A stretch of 64,000 nucleotides of DNA, taken from positions 434,001 to 498,000 of the forward strand of contig CBDCVQ010000019.1 in the NCBI GenBank assembly GCA_965223165.1, in the 5' to 3' direction. The DNA comes from JABDMH01 sp965223165. GTDB lineage: Bacteria > Bacteroidota > Bacteroidia > Chitinophagales > Saprospiraceae. The notes beneath the pieces were generated by a model, which was not told the DNA's origin, ran no database searches, and was given only the letters and a program-made list of their open reading frames with translations. Positions 43,528-52,162 of the stretch are shown here, piece after piece (position 1 is the stretch's first letter; every line of letters starts with the position of its first letter). The position numbers were made by a program, and so were the translations under genes.

Positions 43528-44169
43528 TCACGATGCATGATCTCGTGATTGTCGAAAAGCCTGGACAATCTTCGTAGCTTGATCAAACACCTGATCGGCC
43601 GTCATGCCCGGGCGATACAGTGAACTACCAATCCCAAATCCGGCCGCCCCAGCGGAGAGCCATTCGACCATATTGCTGTGATTGACGCCTCCCACTGCCA
43701 GCAAGGGTATGTGCTTTGGAAGCACCGCGCGGGCCGCCTTGACAAACCCGGGGCCAACTAGGTCCGCAGGAAACAGTTTCAGTCCGTCCGCTCCCGCATC
43801 GATCGCCTGGAAAGCCTCCGTCACCGTCATAATGCCGGGATAAGAGAACAGGTCAAGCTTCTTCGTCGCTTCGATCACGTCCGGCCGCACGTTCGGAGAC
43901 ACGATGAGCTTACCCCCGGCGTCTCGCACCTGCTTGACCTCCGCTGGTTGCAAAACGGTCCCAGCCCCCATAAGCATCCGCCCCCGAAACTGCTTCGTGA
44001 TCTTCTGAATACTCACCAGGGGATCCGGAGAGTTCAGTGGTATCTCCACCACCCGGATTCCACCTTGATACAAGGCGTCGACTACATCCAATACTTCAGA
44101 CGGGGTCACCCCTCGAATGATCGCCACGATCGGCATCTCCTCCAACCGTTGTTTTTCCGTTTTGCTCAT
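43528..44169 (-). CDS. dgoA: KDPG/KDPGal aldolase (2-dehydro-3-deoxy-6-phosphogalactonate aldolase)
   Basis: A 213-residue class I aldolase. 'GIRVVEIPLNSPDP' holds the catalytic Glu, 'GAGTVLQPAEVKQVRDAGGK' the phosphate-side loop and 'GADGLKLFPADLVGPGFVKA' the Schiff-base Lys. The fold is shared by Eda and DgoA. The adjoining 2-dehydro-3-deoxygalactonokinase gene, overlapping by 4 bp, favours KDPGal as substrate, giving pyruvate and glyceraldehyde-3-phosphate. Activity on KDPG as well is possible. Confidence 0.88.
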   Translation of the reverse strand: MSKTEKQRLEEMPIVAIIRGVTPSEVLDVVDALYQGGIRVVEIPLNSPDPLVSIQKITKQFRGRMLMGAGTVLQPAEVKQVRDAGGKLIVSPNVRPDVIEATKKLDLFSYPGIMTVTEAFQAIDAGADGLKLFPADLVGPGFVKAARAVLPKHIPLLAVGGVNHSNMVEWLSAGAAGFGIGSSLYRPGMTADQVFDQATKIVQAFRQSRDHAS

Positions 44170-45044
44170 ATCCAGTTTGAGATAGTTAACACGCCTCGAA
44201 TCGTTGCCTCCGCCACATCGACGGTGACGGTCTTCAACTGGCGCTGTCCTAGGGCACGCTGATAGAGGGGCATCAGTTTGTCCGACCCGCAGAGGTACAC
44301 TTCGTTGGCCAGCGGCACGGCATCGATTTCGCTCCCAATCATGACGCCCGACAAGTAGGAATGAAACTCGAGCGCAGAGATCCTACCAAAAAGATAATCC
44401 GTACGAAGTAAGAACAGATCATGTAGCCAGGCCTTTCCGGCGGCATGGCGAAGGCCAAGATCAAAGGCATCCTCATAGAAGTCTTGGTCACTGATCTGCT
44501 CTCGAAAGATCGTGTGCCTGCTCAAGGCCCTGAAGACATCTCCCGTCATCCAAGTCGTGAAGGATTGAATAGATCCACGGTTGGTGTTTACCCACTTCGA
44601 ATGTGTCCCGGGCAAACAAATCAGCTCTGCCTCTTGATACGCATCCACGATACCCAGCACTTGCACCTCTTCGCCCCGTATGACGTCTTTTCGCCCATCC
44701 GATTGTTCGTGACAAAGTCCACCAACCACAATAATCTGCCGGTCGCTCTCTATACGTACATAGTGCTTGGCCATACCTCGAGCGTCGGCGGGTGTTCGAG
44801 CGTAGGGTGCTTCTGTCCAGCCGTGTTTTGAGCCGATCATCCCACTGAGGTAGACGGGCAGCTCCGGCGGTGCCTCCAGTCTTTCGAGCATCTGCTCAAG
44901 AGCTTTGCCAAAGCCGAGGACCCGGGCCTTGGCCAACCCATATCCGCTGGCGGCCTGCCGGAGGATACGGCCCTGTCGGTCCACCAAGTAGACACGTAGG
45001 TTGGTCGTACCCCAGTCGCCGATGACCATGTGCGGGTCCGACAT
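44166..45044 (-). CDS. dgoK: 2-dehydro-3-deoxygalactonokinase
   Basis: A 292-residue actin-fold sugar-acid kinase of the DgoK family. The phosphate-1 motif is 'IGDWGTTNLRVYLVD'; 'CLPGTHSKWVNTNRGSIQSF' and 'TWMTGDVFRAL' are characteristic. It phosphorylates 2-keto-3-deoxygalactonate, the second step of the DeLey-Doudoroff route, and feeds the overlapping aldolase gene. No galactonate dehydratase (DgoD) is in the window. It starts 4 bp after ridA. Confidence 0.9.
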   Translation of the reverse strand: MSDPHMVIGDWGTTNLRVYLVDRQGRILRQAASGYGLAKARVLGFGKALEQMLERLEAPPELPVYLSGMIGSKHGWTEAPYARTPADARGMAKHYVRIESDRQIIVVGGLCHEQSDGRKDVIRGEEVQVLGIVDAYQEAELICLPGTHSKWVNTNRGSIQSFTTWMTGDVFRALSRHTIFREQISDQDFYEDAFDLGLRHAAGKAWLHDLFLLRTDYLFGRISALEFHSYLSGVMIGSEIDAVPLANEVYLCGSDKLMPLYQRALGQRQLKTVTVDVAEATIRGVLTISNWI

Positions 45045-45048
45045 TAGA

Positions 45049-45423
45049 TCATCCCTTGTAACAAACGCAGTCGATCTCTACTTTGCAGTCGACCATCATC
45101 GTCGCCTGGACACAGGCTCTGGCGGGAGCATGCTTGCCGGCAAAGTAGCTCCCATATACCTTGTTGAAAGTCCAGAAGTCTCTGGGATCGTCCAGCCACA
45201 CACCGCAGCGCACGATGTGCTCCTTGGAAAAACCCGCCTCTTCGACGATAGCCAACATGTTTTTGATGGCTTGATGCGCCTGTGGTATAATACCACCTTT
45301 GACTAGCTCGCCATTTTCGAAGGGTACTTGCCCAGACACATACAGCCAACCGTCGGCTTCCACCGCCCGGGCAAAAGGCAAGGGTCCACTATCGTCCGCG
45401 CCATATCTCTTGATCTCACTCAT
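45049..45423 (-). CDS. RidA/YjgF family enamine/imine deaminase
   Basis: A 124-residue RidA protein. It has the usual 'LYVSGQVPFENGELVKGGI' and 'HQAIKNMLAIVEEAGFSKEH', with the signature 'GSYFAGKHAPARACVQATMM' carrying the active-site Arg (R in P-A-R). It hydrolyses reactive enamines such as 2-aminoacrylate. It is the first gene of the ridA-dgoK-dgoA-PLP enzyme operon, and its presence hints that the PLP enzyme at the end makes an enamine intermediate. Confidence 0.9.
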   Translation of the reverse strand: MSEIKRYGADDSGPLPFARAVEADGWLYVSGQVPFENGELVKGGIIPQAHQAIKNMLAIVEEAGFSKEHIVRCGVWLDDPRDFWTFNKVYGSYFAGKHAPARACVQATMMVDCKVEIDCVCYKG

Positions 45424-45584
45424 TGTTTACTGGTTTTGTTTTGCTAAATGAATCAAATAAAAATCGACGAGCACCGAATATGATAAATTGCTTCGGGATA
45501 GGTGGGGAATTTGCAGTAATATAGGGCTGAAAAGTAGATGATTTCACCTTCAAATTCCGATCAAGGCCCGTCAATTTACATGAT

Positions 45585-47210
45585 ATGATGAAGCAATCTC
45601 TTCTTGCTGCGTTGGCAGTCTTGCTGATACTCGCTTGTGGAGGTGAGCAAGATCCCACATCCATGGCGCCCCCGGTGGCCGCCCCCTTTGAAGATCTGGA
45701 CACTAATGCCGTCAACGATTGGTGGAATCGTGGTCCCAACCCCATTGTAGATATCAAAGTAGAGCGCGATCAGGTCGTCGCTTTTGGGATCTATACCGTA
45801 TCCGATGGTGTCTTAAAAATGACGGCTCAATTGTATCCGCTCTATCCAAACGAGACACGCACCGTGCGGCTCGAAGTGCAACGAGAAGGCACTTGGAGTG
45901 AAATCCAACAGCAAGAAGTCAACGATATCGGCTGGTCAGCCCTATTTCGAGTGGAAAACTGGGATGCATCGACCAGTACACCTTATCGACTGAGACATGG
46001 AGATCAAGCCTCCTTTGAGGGTATCATCCGCAAGGATCCCGTGGATCAGGATGAGATCGTGCTGGCCGCTTTCTCCTGCAATAGCAACAAAGATCGCGGT
46101 ATGCGTGAGCACTACGTACGCAATGTGAATCATCAGGATCCGGATCTCCTCTTCTTTGCAGGGGACCAGTCCTACGACCACGTGGAGCATACGGCGGCTT
46201 GGCTGAAATTTGGGCTCCAATTTCGGGATCTATTCCGCACCCGACCCTGCATCACGATTCCGGATGATCACGATATCGGCCAGGGCAACCTCTGGGGTGA
46301 AAATGGGAAGATCTCCACGGCCCAGGGATCGAGTGATGGCGGATACACCTATCATCACGAATATGTCAAGATGGTCGAGCGCTGCCAGACGGCACATTTG
46401 CCCGATCCCTACGATCCCACCCCAATCGGGCAGGGCATCGGTGTGTACTACACCAATCTGAACTGGGGAGGCATTGACTTTGCCATACTCGAGGATCGCA
46501 AGTTTAAGTCCGGCCCGAAGGACAAGATTCCGCAGCAAGGTCCCCGTCCGGATCACATTCGAAATCCAGACTATGATCCCGCCTCGGTGGATGTGGAGGG
46601 TTTGACCTTACTGGGAGATCGTCAGCTGGCCTTCTTAGATGACTGGGCCACGCAGACAGCCGCCATGAAGGTCTTATTGTCCCAGACTGGGTTTTGCGGT
46701 GGCGCGCACATTCACGGACAGATTGACAACCGCCTGCATGCAGATATGGACTCCAATGGCTGGCCCCAGACCGGGCGCAAAAAGGCCCTTCAAGCGATAA
46801 AAAAGGCAAATGCCGTCCACATTGCAGGGGATCAACATCTAGCTACGGTGATACATCAAGGCATAGAGGATCACAGAGACGGACCATGGGCTTTTGTGGT
46901 ACCCGCCATCGTCAACAACTACTATAGTCGGTGGTGGTGGCCCGAGGACGAGCAGGCCGGCGCAAATCGTCCCAGCGACAGCCCCCTGCCCTGGACCGGC
47001 GACTACCTAGATGGCTTTGACAATAAGATTTCGATGGTCGCATACGCCAATCCCGATAGCCCCTCCAATGGCGCTGGCTACGGCCTGATTCGGCTGCGAA
47101 AGGACCAACGGGATGTCACCTTCGAATGCTGGCCCCGGGAAGTGGATGTTACCCAGGCGGGCGCAGCGCAATTTACCGGTTGGCCAGTGACGGTATCTCT
47201 GGGTGAGTAA
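45585..47210 (+). CDS. PhoD-like metallophosphatase lipoprotein
   Basis: A 541-residue lipoprotein (lipobox 'LLILAC' near residue 20). An N-terminal Ig-like domain precedes the metallophosphatase core: 'LAAFSCNSNK', 'DPDLLFFAGDQSYDHVEHTA', 'CITIPDDHDIGQGNLWGENG' and 'HIAGDQHLATVIHQG', which supply the metal-binding Asp, Asn and His residues. PhoD-type enzymes hydrolyse phosphomonoesters or phosphodiesters outside the cytoplasm. It is divergent from the ridA operon with 161 bp between them. Substrate not determined. Confidence 0.85.
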   Translation: MMKQSLLAALAVLLILACGGEQDPTSMAPPVAAPFEDLDTNAVNDWWNRGPNPIVDIKVERDQVVAFGIYTVSDGVLKMTAQLYPLYPNETRTVRLEVQREGTWSEIQQQEVNDIGWSALFRVENWDASTSTPYRLRHGDQASFEGIIRKDPVDQDEIVLAAFSCNSNKDRGMREHYVRNVNHQDPDLLFFAGDQSYDHVEHTAAWLKFGLQFRDLFRTRPCITIPDDHDIGQGNLWGENGKISTAQGSSDGGYTYHHEYVKMVERCQTAHLPDPYDPTPIGQGIGVYYTNLNWGGIDFAILEDRKFKSGPKDKIPQQGPRPDHIRNPDYDPASVDVEGLTLLGDRQLAFLDDWATQTAAMKVLLSQTGFCGGAHIHGQIDNRLHADMDSNGWPQTGRKKALQAIKKANAVHIAGDQHLATVIHQGIEDHRDGPWAFVVPAIVNNYYSRWWWPEDEQAGANRPSDSPLPWTGDYLDGFDNKISMVAYANPDSPSNGAGYGLIRLRKDQRDVTFECWPREVDVTQAGAAQFTGWPVTVSLGE

Positions 47211-47291
47211 AGCGATCAGCGATAAACGACTTCTGAAAGCGGTCTGGCAGGGGATCATCATGAGCTCACCTCCTGCCCTATCAGGAATGTC

Positions 47292-48440
47292 CTATCGTTT
47301 CTGGTCAACCTTGCCCGGATCCCAGATGGTAGCTCCAATGTAGCGCTCCGGCCGATGGTGGTCTTGGAAGTAATAGACCACCAGCACCTGACCATCTGGC
47401 CGCTGCACGGAGCGAACATAACCCAGATCTCTGCCCGCTCCGTCGTCCCTCAGCACGATCTCGTCAGACCAGGTCTTACCCTCGTCCGAGCTCAGTTTGG
47501 CAGCGATGCGATAGGGCTCTCCCCTAACGCCATAGGTCAGACAGAGTCGACCATCGGTCAGTTTGATCAGACTGGGCGGATTCCCTTCACCCAGGTCGTC
47601 GATCGGTGGTGGCTCCAGGAGCCAGGTATGGCCATCATCGGTGCTCCGGTAGGCATCGATCCAACGCCGGTCACCCTCCCGTCGACGTACGGTGGTCAGG
47701 TACTCCTTCTCCCTCAGCTGCACGGTCGAGGGCATGATGCCAAAACCGGAAGGTGCCTCCCCGATGAGCGACCGAAGATGCCAATCCAATCCACCATTGT
47801 AGGTGACGGCACAGACGGGCCGACCTTCCGTAGAATCGGCCTTTGACAGGGAAAGAAACACCATACAACTGTCCTGATTCAAGACCACATAATCTGTGCG
47901 AGCCAAAATGTCTGCCCTTCCAGACACTTCCAATAGATGGGGACCGATCCAACGACGACCCCGATCATAGGTATGATAGAAATAGGAGGGTCCCTTATTA
48001 TGGTCTAGAAAACGAAAAATCAGTGCGAGATCGGGATGCCCAAAATCGATGGGCTCGGCCAATCGGGCCGCAGGACGCCTATAGGTAGCCTCCGACTCCG
48101 TGCCGTGCAGTCCAGCGCCCCTGGCTACCAGGACTCCATCCGCCGACGGATCTTCTATGGACCAAGATTCGCCTCCATCCAGACTGCGTGCCAGCAAAAC
48201 GACTTCCGGCTTATCGCGATCGATGCTATGTCTCTTGGGGCCCAGTTCCTTATGGTATCCCTTGGAGAACCCCACCAGCACTTCGTTGTCCCAAGACCAA
48301 ATGCCAAAATTGGCAGGCCAGCCACTGAACCTTCCCTCCTCATAATCGACGGTTACGTGGCGGATCGGTGTCTGGACCGTGGGTGCAGTCCCACCGCAAC
48401 CGATAAGCAGCAGCAAGATGACTAGATGGCAACAGCGCAT
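47292..48440 (-). CDS. exo-alpha-sialidase-like (BNR/Asp-box) lipoprotein
   Basis: A 382-residue lipoprotein ('VILLLLIGC') with a six-bladed propeller signature. Five Asp-box-like turns can be seen: 'SLDGGESW', 'TYDRGRRW', 'TYNGGLDW', 'STDDGHTW' and 'SSDEGKTW'. Arg residues in 'RREGDRRW', 'GVRGEPYR' and 'YVRSVQRPDG' could form the carboxylate-binding triad, but I cannot prove sialidase activity. Related Bacteroidota proteins act on glycans. It is convergent with the PhoD-like gene. Confidence 0.78.
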   Translation of the reverse strand: MRCCHLVILLLLIGCGGTAPTVQTPIRHVTVDYEEGRFSGWPANFGIWSWDNEVLVGFSKGYHKELGPKRHSIDRDKPEVVLLARSLDGGESWSIEDPSADGVLVARGAGLHGTESEATYRRPAARLAEPIDFGHPDLALIFRFLDHNKGPSYFYHTYDRGRRWIGPHLLEVSGRADILARTDYVVLNQDSCMVFLSLSKADSTEGRPVCAVTYNGGLDWHLRSLIGEAPSGFGIMPSTVQLREKEYLTTVRRREGDRRWIDAYRSTDDGHTWLLEPPPIDDLGEGNPPSLIKLTDGRLCLTYGVRGEPYRIAAKLSSDEGKTWSDEIVLRDDGAGRDLGYVRSVQRPDGQVLVVYYFQDHHRPERYIGATIWDPGKVDQKR

Positions 48441-48505
48441 ATCTCAAGAAGCATTTGACGATGAAGATAAGTACTGGACCCGGCTTACCGGGCTACGGAC
48501 CGGCA

Positions 48506-50224
48506 CTACTCCGGTCGATAGACAATCGAGCCGCCCACGATGGTGTATGCGACCTGGGCATCCAGCCAGTCCGGTGGTCGGGTCTCGAACAGGTTTTGGT
48601 CCAGGACGACGATGTCAGCCAGTTTACCTGGCACGAGCGTGCCCTTGGTGTGCTCTTCAAAGGCACCATAGGCTGCGCCCCAGGTGTAGGCCCTTAGCGC
48701 CTCCTCCAAGGTGACCTTTTGGTCGGGAAACCACCCACCCTCCGGCTTGCCCTTGATCGTCTGTCTCGTGACCGCGGCATACAGACCCAGGATGGGATTG
48801 ATGGGATAGTAAGAGGCGTTGGTTCCTGGCCAATCCGATCCAAAGGACAGGATGCAATCATGCTGCTGCAGCGTCTTAAATGCATAGGCTCCCTTGCATC
48901 GCTCGTAGCCGATCCGCTCCTCCATCCAGCGCATGTCATCTGTGACGTGATACGGTTGCACCTCCGCAACGATATTCCTGCCCTCGAACCGCTGAAAATC
49001 ATCCGGCGCAATGACTTGTGCATGCACGAGCCGAAACCTGCGGTCTTTGCGGCCATTGTAATGATCGAGCGTGTCCAGGATGTCCAGCAGTAACGAATTG
49101 GCTTGGTCTCCGATGGCATGCACTCGCAGCTGGATACCAGCCTTGTCAGTGGACACCAGCATCTCACGAAAGCTGGGCATATCCTCCGAGAATTCACGCC
49201 ACCCTCCTCGCCAGTTGGCATTCTCCAGGATGTTGTCGCTATAAGGCTGAAAAAACCGCGCGGTGCGTGCCCCCATGATGCCGTCAATATGTGATTTGAT
49301 GGTGCCAAATGAAATCCACTTATCCCCGGCCGGTCTCGGTCCTCCGGGATGGTCCCATTGAATGGTCCAGCCATCACGCTGCATATTCTGATATTCGGAT
49401 AATCTAGACGGAGCAAAATTGATACGACAGGTCAACTCCCCCTCCCTTAACAGATGTTGATAGACATCCACCTGATCGAGGGCCGACATATCCTGCACGG
49501 TGGTCACGCCGTACTTTCTGCATTCCTCCAAGGCCCTGCGTGATTCTGCCAGTCTACGTTCAAAGGACTTCTCTGGGACCTGCGCAAGGGCTTGCAGGAA
49601 TACTTCGCCCGTGAGTAGACCCGTCTCTGACTCGATCCCAAGTGCTTGCAGGGCCAGGCTGTTCGCCAGACCTATGGTGCGGTCGTATCGATTGATCAGC
49701 ACAGGGTGATCGGGTGTCAGGTCGTCAATCATCTCACGAGAAGGCACAAAGTCGGCCACCTGGGTATTCCCGCCTTCCGATCCTACGCCCCAAGCTTCGT
49801 AGGCACCCCAATCGCCTCTGGTGATCCAGCTGCCTTTGGGCAAACGCTGCACGGTCTCGCCGATCTCACGCCGCAGGCCAGACGCATCATTGACATCTAA
49901 CAAATTGATCCCTAGCAACAGAGCCCCGGCAGAGGCGAAATGGACATGGGAGTCGTTGAACCCGGGCAACACCAGGTGGCCCGAGAGATCCAGTTCCTCT
50001 AATGCCCTTGGAGCACTCTCGGAGGTGGTCCCCACGGCCATAATAGTATCCCCGCCAATGGCCATCCAATCTGCCCAAGGAAGTCGGTCATCCCCCGTCC
50101 AGATCTTTGCGTTGGTGAGTAGCAGGTCCGCCTTTACCCCTTCCTCTCGACACGCAGTGGATAAGATGGAGGCAAGCAGCACGAGCACAAGACCCTGCTT
50201 TGAACATTGCGCGAGCTTCTTCAT
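48506..50224 (-). CDS. amidohydrolase family lipoprotein (YtcJ-like)
   Basis: A 572-residue metal-dependent hydrolase starting at ATG 50224, which gives a lipoprotein signal ('VLVLLASILSTAC'). The amidohydrolase_3 pattern is clear: 'LPGFNDSHVHFASAG' (H-x-H metal ligands), 'LRVHAIGDQANSLLLD', 'VHAQVIAPDDFQRF', 'LSFGSDWPGTNASYYP' (catalytic Asp) and a C-terminal 'GTLVPGKLADIVVLDQNLFE'. Substrate unknown. Only 28 bp separate its start from the divergent gene at 50253, so the promoters must overlap or one start lies further in. Confidence 0.88.
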   Translation of the reverse strand: MKKLAQCSKQGLVLVLLASILSTACREEGVKADLLLTNAKIWTGDDRLPWADWMAIGGDTIMAVGTTSESAPRALEELDLSGHLVLPGFNDSHVHFASAGALLLGINLLDVNDASGLRREIGETVQRLPKGSWITRGDWGAYEAWGVGSEGGNTQVADFVPSREMIDDLTPDHPVLINRYDRTIGLANSLALQALGIESETGLLTGEVFLQALAQVPEKSFERRLAESRRALEECRKYGVTTVQDMSALDQVDVYQHLLREGELTCRINFAPSRLSEYQNMQRDGWTIQWDHPGGPRPAGDKWISFGTIKSHIDGIMGARTARFFQPYSDNILENANWRGGWREFSEDMPSFREMLVSTDKAGIQLRVHAIGDQANSLLLDILDTLDHYNGRKDRRFRLVHAQVIAPDDFQRFEGRNIVAEVQPYHVTDDMRWMEERIGYERCKGAYAFKTLQQHDCILSFGSDWPGTNASYYPINPILGLYAAVTRQTIKGKPEGGWFPDQKVTLEEALRAYTWGAAYGAFEEHTKGTLVPGKLADIVVLDQNLFETRPPDWLDAQVAYTIVGGSIVYRPE

Positions 50225-50252
50225 GGCAATGCTTAATTTCAGGTAAAATACG

Positions 50253-50714
50253 ATGATGTCGACAAAGTTGAAGCTGTTGCTCATACCCTGGCTTGTGTTA
50301 TGCTCCTGCGGTGGACAGACGCATGAACCTCCCCAAGGAGAAGAAGAGGCCATTAAAAATGTCCTTGTTCAGATGTGGGATGCGATCGAACAGGAGGATC
50401 TGGCCCGATACAGCGAATTCGTCCATCCCGACTTTACGCAATTTGGCGAAAGCGATTCGACGCTCTTGGTTGGGAAGCAGGCCGAAATAGCCGGTGTACG
50501 CCGTTGGCTTGCTACCTCCGACAACATTCACACAGAAATGCACGATCCCAAGGTGACCATCAAAGGAGATGTCGCCTGGATCACCTATTATTGGTCAGAT
50601 CACGGCACTACTCAGGGCACCTCCTTTGCATCAAGGGGCAAGTCAACCCGGATCTTTGTGCGAGAGCAGGGTCGGTGGTTGTGTATCCATGGACATTATA
50701 CCTTGCTAACCTAA
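50253..50714 (+). CDS. DUF4440/SnoaL-like (NTF2 fold) lipoprotein
   Basis: A 153-residue protein with lipobox 'WLVLCSCGG'. The domain reads 'VLVQMWDAIEQEDLARYSEF' and 'VHPDFTQFGESDSTLLVGK', then 'VTIKGDVAWITYYWSDHG' and 'REQGRWLCIHGHYT', the standard DUF4440 cone. It heads a plus-strand run with a cupin and a second DUF4440 lipoprotein. Function unknown; a ligand-binding or minor enzymatic role is likely. Confidence 0.82.
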   Translation: MMSTKLKLLLIPWLVLCSCGGQTHEPPQGEEEAIKNVLVQMWDAIEQEDLARYSEFVHPDFTQFGESDSTLLVGKQAEIAGVRRWLATSDNIHTEMHDPKVTIKGDVAWITYYWSDHGTTQGTSFASRGKSTRIFVREQGRWLCIHGHYTLLT

Positions 50715-50726
50715 ATCAGATAATGC

Positions 50727-51086
50727 GTGAATCTAAGGGCACAGTTTAACGACGTAAACGAATACTTTTCGCCGAAAGTCATTGGCGAAATCAACGATGT
50801 CTATGTCAAGGTGGCCAAAATTAATGGGGAGAAGATCCCTTGGCACAATCACAAAGACGAAGACGAATTATTTTACATCGTGGAGGGAGCGTTGCTCTTT
50901 GAGATCGAGGGGAAGCCGCCCTTTACCTTGACTCAGGGTGATCTCTTTATCGTGCAAAAAGGTGTCAACCACCGTGTGTCATCCGATGCCGACTGCCTGA
51001 TCATGTTGATCGAAAAAAAGACGACGGCCCACACGGGCGAGGTACAGTCAGACATCACCCGGAGCATCGAAGAACAATTGAAATAG
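50727..51086 (+). CDS. single-domain cupin
   Basis: A 119-residue cupin. Metal-ligand motifs are 'PWHNHKDEDELFYIVEG' (H-x-H-x4-E) and 'LFIVQKGVNHRVSSD' (His). The start is a GTG at 50727; no in-frame ATG lies upstream that keeps the first strand, and an ATG four bases earlier is in another frame. It begins 12 bp after the DUF4440 gene and ends 9 bp before the next, so the three are probably co-transcribed. Confidence 0.83.
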   Translation: MNLRAQFNDVNEYFSPKVIGEINDVYVKVAKINGEKIPWHNHKDEDELFYIVEGALLFEIEGKPPFTLTQGDLFIVQKGVNHRVSSDADCLIMLIEKKTTAHTGEVQSDITRSIEEQLK

Positions 51087-51095
51087 AGAATTGTC

Positions 51096-51539
51096 ATGAA
51101 CACAAGATATATCACCTGGATCGCTGCTCTATGCCTCGTGGCATGTGCTCCAAAGACCTCGCAAGTCGATCTGGAATCATTGAAGGAGGAGGTGATCGCC
51201 GCAGAAGCAGCCTTTGCAGCTATGGCTGAATCAGAAGGATTAGCCAGCGCTTTCGTTCATTTTGCCGACGAGGAAGGCGTCATCCAACGCAATCGGACGG
51301 TGATCAAGGGCAAGGAGGCCATCCAGGCTTTCTACGAAGGGCAGCCAGCACGGAATGAGACCCTCGCCTGGAAACCAGACTTTGTAGAGGTTGCCGCCGC
51401 AGGTGATCTCGCATGGACGTACGGACCGTACACATATACGGTGATAGACAGTACGGGAGAATCGCGGACTAGTGAGGGTGTTTTTCACACCGTGTGGAAG
51501 CGGCAAGCAGATGGGAGCTGGCGCTTCGTATGGGATTAG
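51096..51539 (+). CDS. DUF4440/SnoaL-like lipoprotein
   Basis: A 147-residue lipoprotein ('IAALCLVAC') of the same fold as the gene at 50253 but only distantly similar. 'KEEVIAAEAAFAAMAESEGL' forms the first helix; 'VIKGKEAIQAFYEG', 'AWTYGPYTYTVIDSTG' and 'WKRQADGSWRFVWD' complete the cone. It is third in the small-gene run. No ligand can be assigned. Confidence 0.82.
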   Translation: MNTRYITWIAALCLVACAPKTSQVDLESLKEEVIAAEAAFAAMAESEGLASAFVHFADEEGVIQRNRTVIKGKEAIQAFYEGQPARNETLAWKPDFVEVAAAGDLAWTYGPYTYTVIDSTGESRTSEGVFHTVWKRQADGSWRFVWD

Positions 51540-51725
51540 AGGGCGAGGTGGGCCAGGAAGACTCGAAGTCACAAAGTTCTTTGGCTAAGGCGCGGCAGTG
51601 GAATCAAAAATCAATTGGCGGACGACTTAGATTTCAAGATTCGCTTGCGGGGTGGGGCAGTTCATATGTTGATTTACTTTTGATCGCCGATGCACCATAT
51701 CTTGCGGGAGTTAGATCAAGGACTT

Positions 51726-52157
51726 ATGAGAATCACCGTAGATATTACTTATAAAATCCATCGACCTGTTGATGAAGTTTATCAGGCGATTGTTGATCCG
51801 AGCTTGATCTCAAAATATTTTACTTCGTCGGCTAGCCAGTTGCTCAAGGAAGGGGAGCAGACGACTTGGGACTTTGCTGACTATGGAGTTTCTCTGGTGG
51901 TAGAAGTCAACGAGCTGATCCCCAATCAAAAGATATCCTTTGAATGGACGGGCAGTGGTCAATTGGCTTTGGTCACCATGTACCTTTCGGACGTTGACGG
52001 TCAGACTCAACTCCGCATTACGGAAGAGGACTTCGCGATGGATGCAGATGGTGTCAAGTTGGCTCTGGGGCAAAATCAAGGTTGGACAGATTTTGTTTGT
52101 GCGCTGAAGGCCTATCTGTACACCGGGATCAATTTGCGCACGGGCCAGCACAACTAG
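51726..52157 (+). CDS. SRPBCC/AHSA1 family protein
   Basis: A 143-residue START-like protein. 'MRITVDITYKIHRPVDEVYQ' is the typical first strand and helix, 'SLISKYFTSSASQLLKEGEQ' the second block, and 'NQGWTDFVCALKAYLYTGI' the C-terminal helix over the cavity. Start set at ATG 51726; the ATG at 51690 adds 12 residues with no family match. The family binds hydrophobic ligands or acts as an Hsp90-activator-like module. The 186 bp before it hold nothing recognisable. Confidence 0.82.
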   Translation: MRITVDITYKIHRPVDEVYQAIVDPSLISKYFTSSASQLLKEGEQTTWDFADYGVSLVVEVNELIPNQKISFEWTGSGQLALVTMYLSDVDGQTQLRITEEDFAMDADGVKLALGQNQGWTDFVCALKAYLYTGINLRTGQHN

Positions 52158-52162
52158 CGTGC

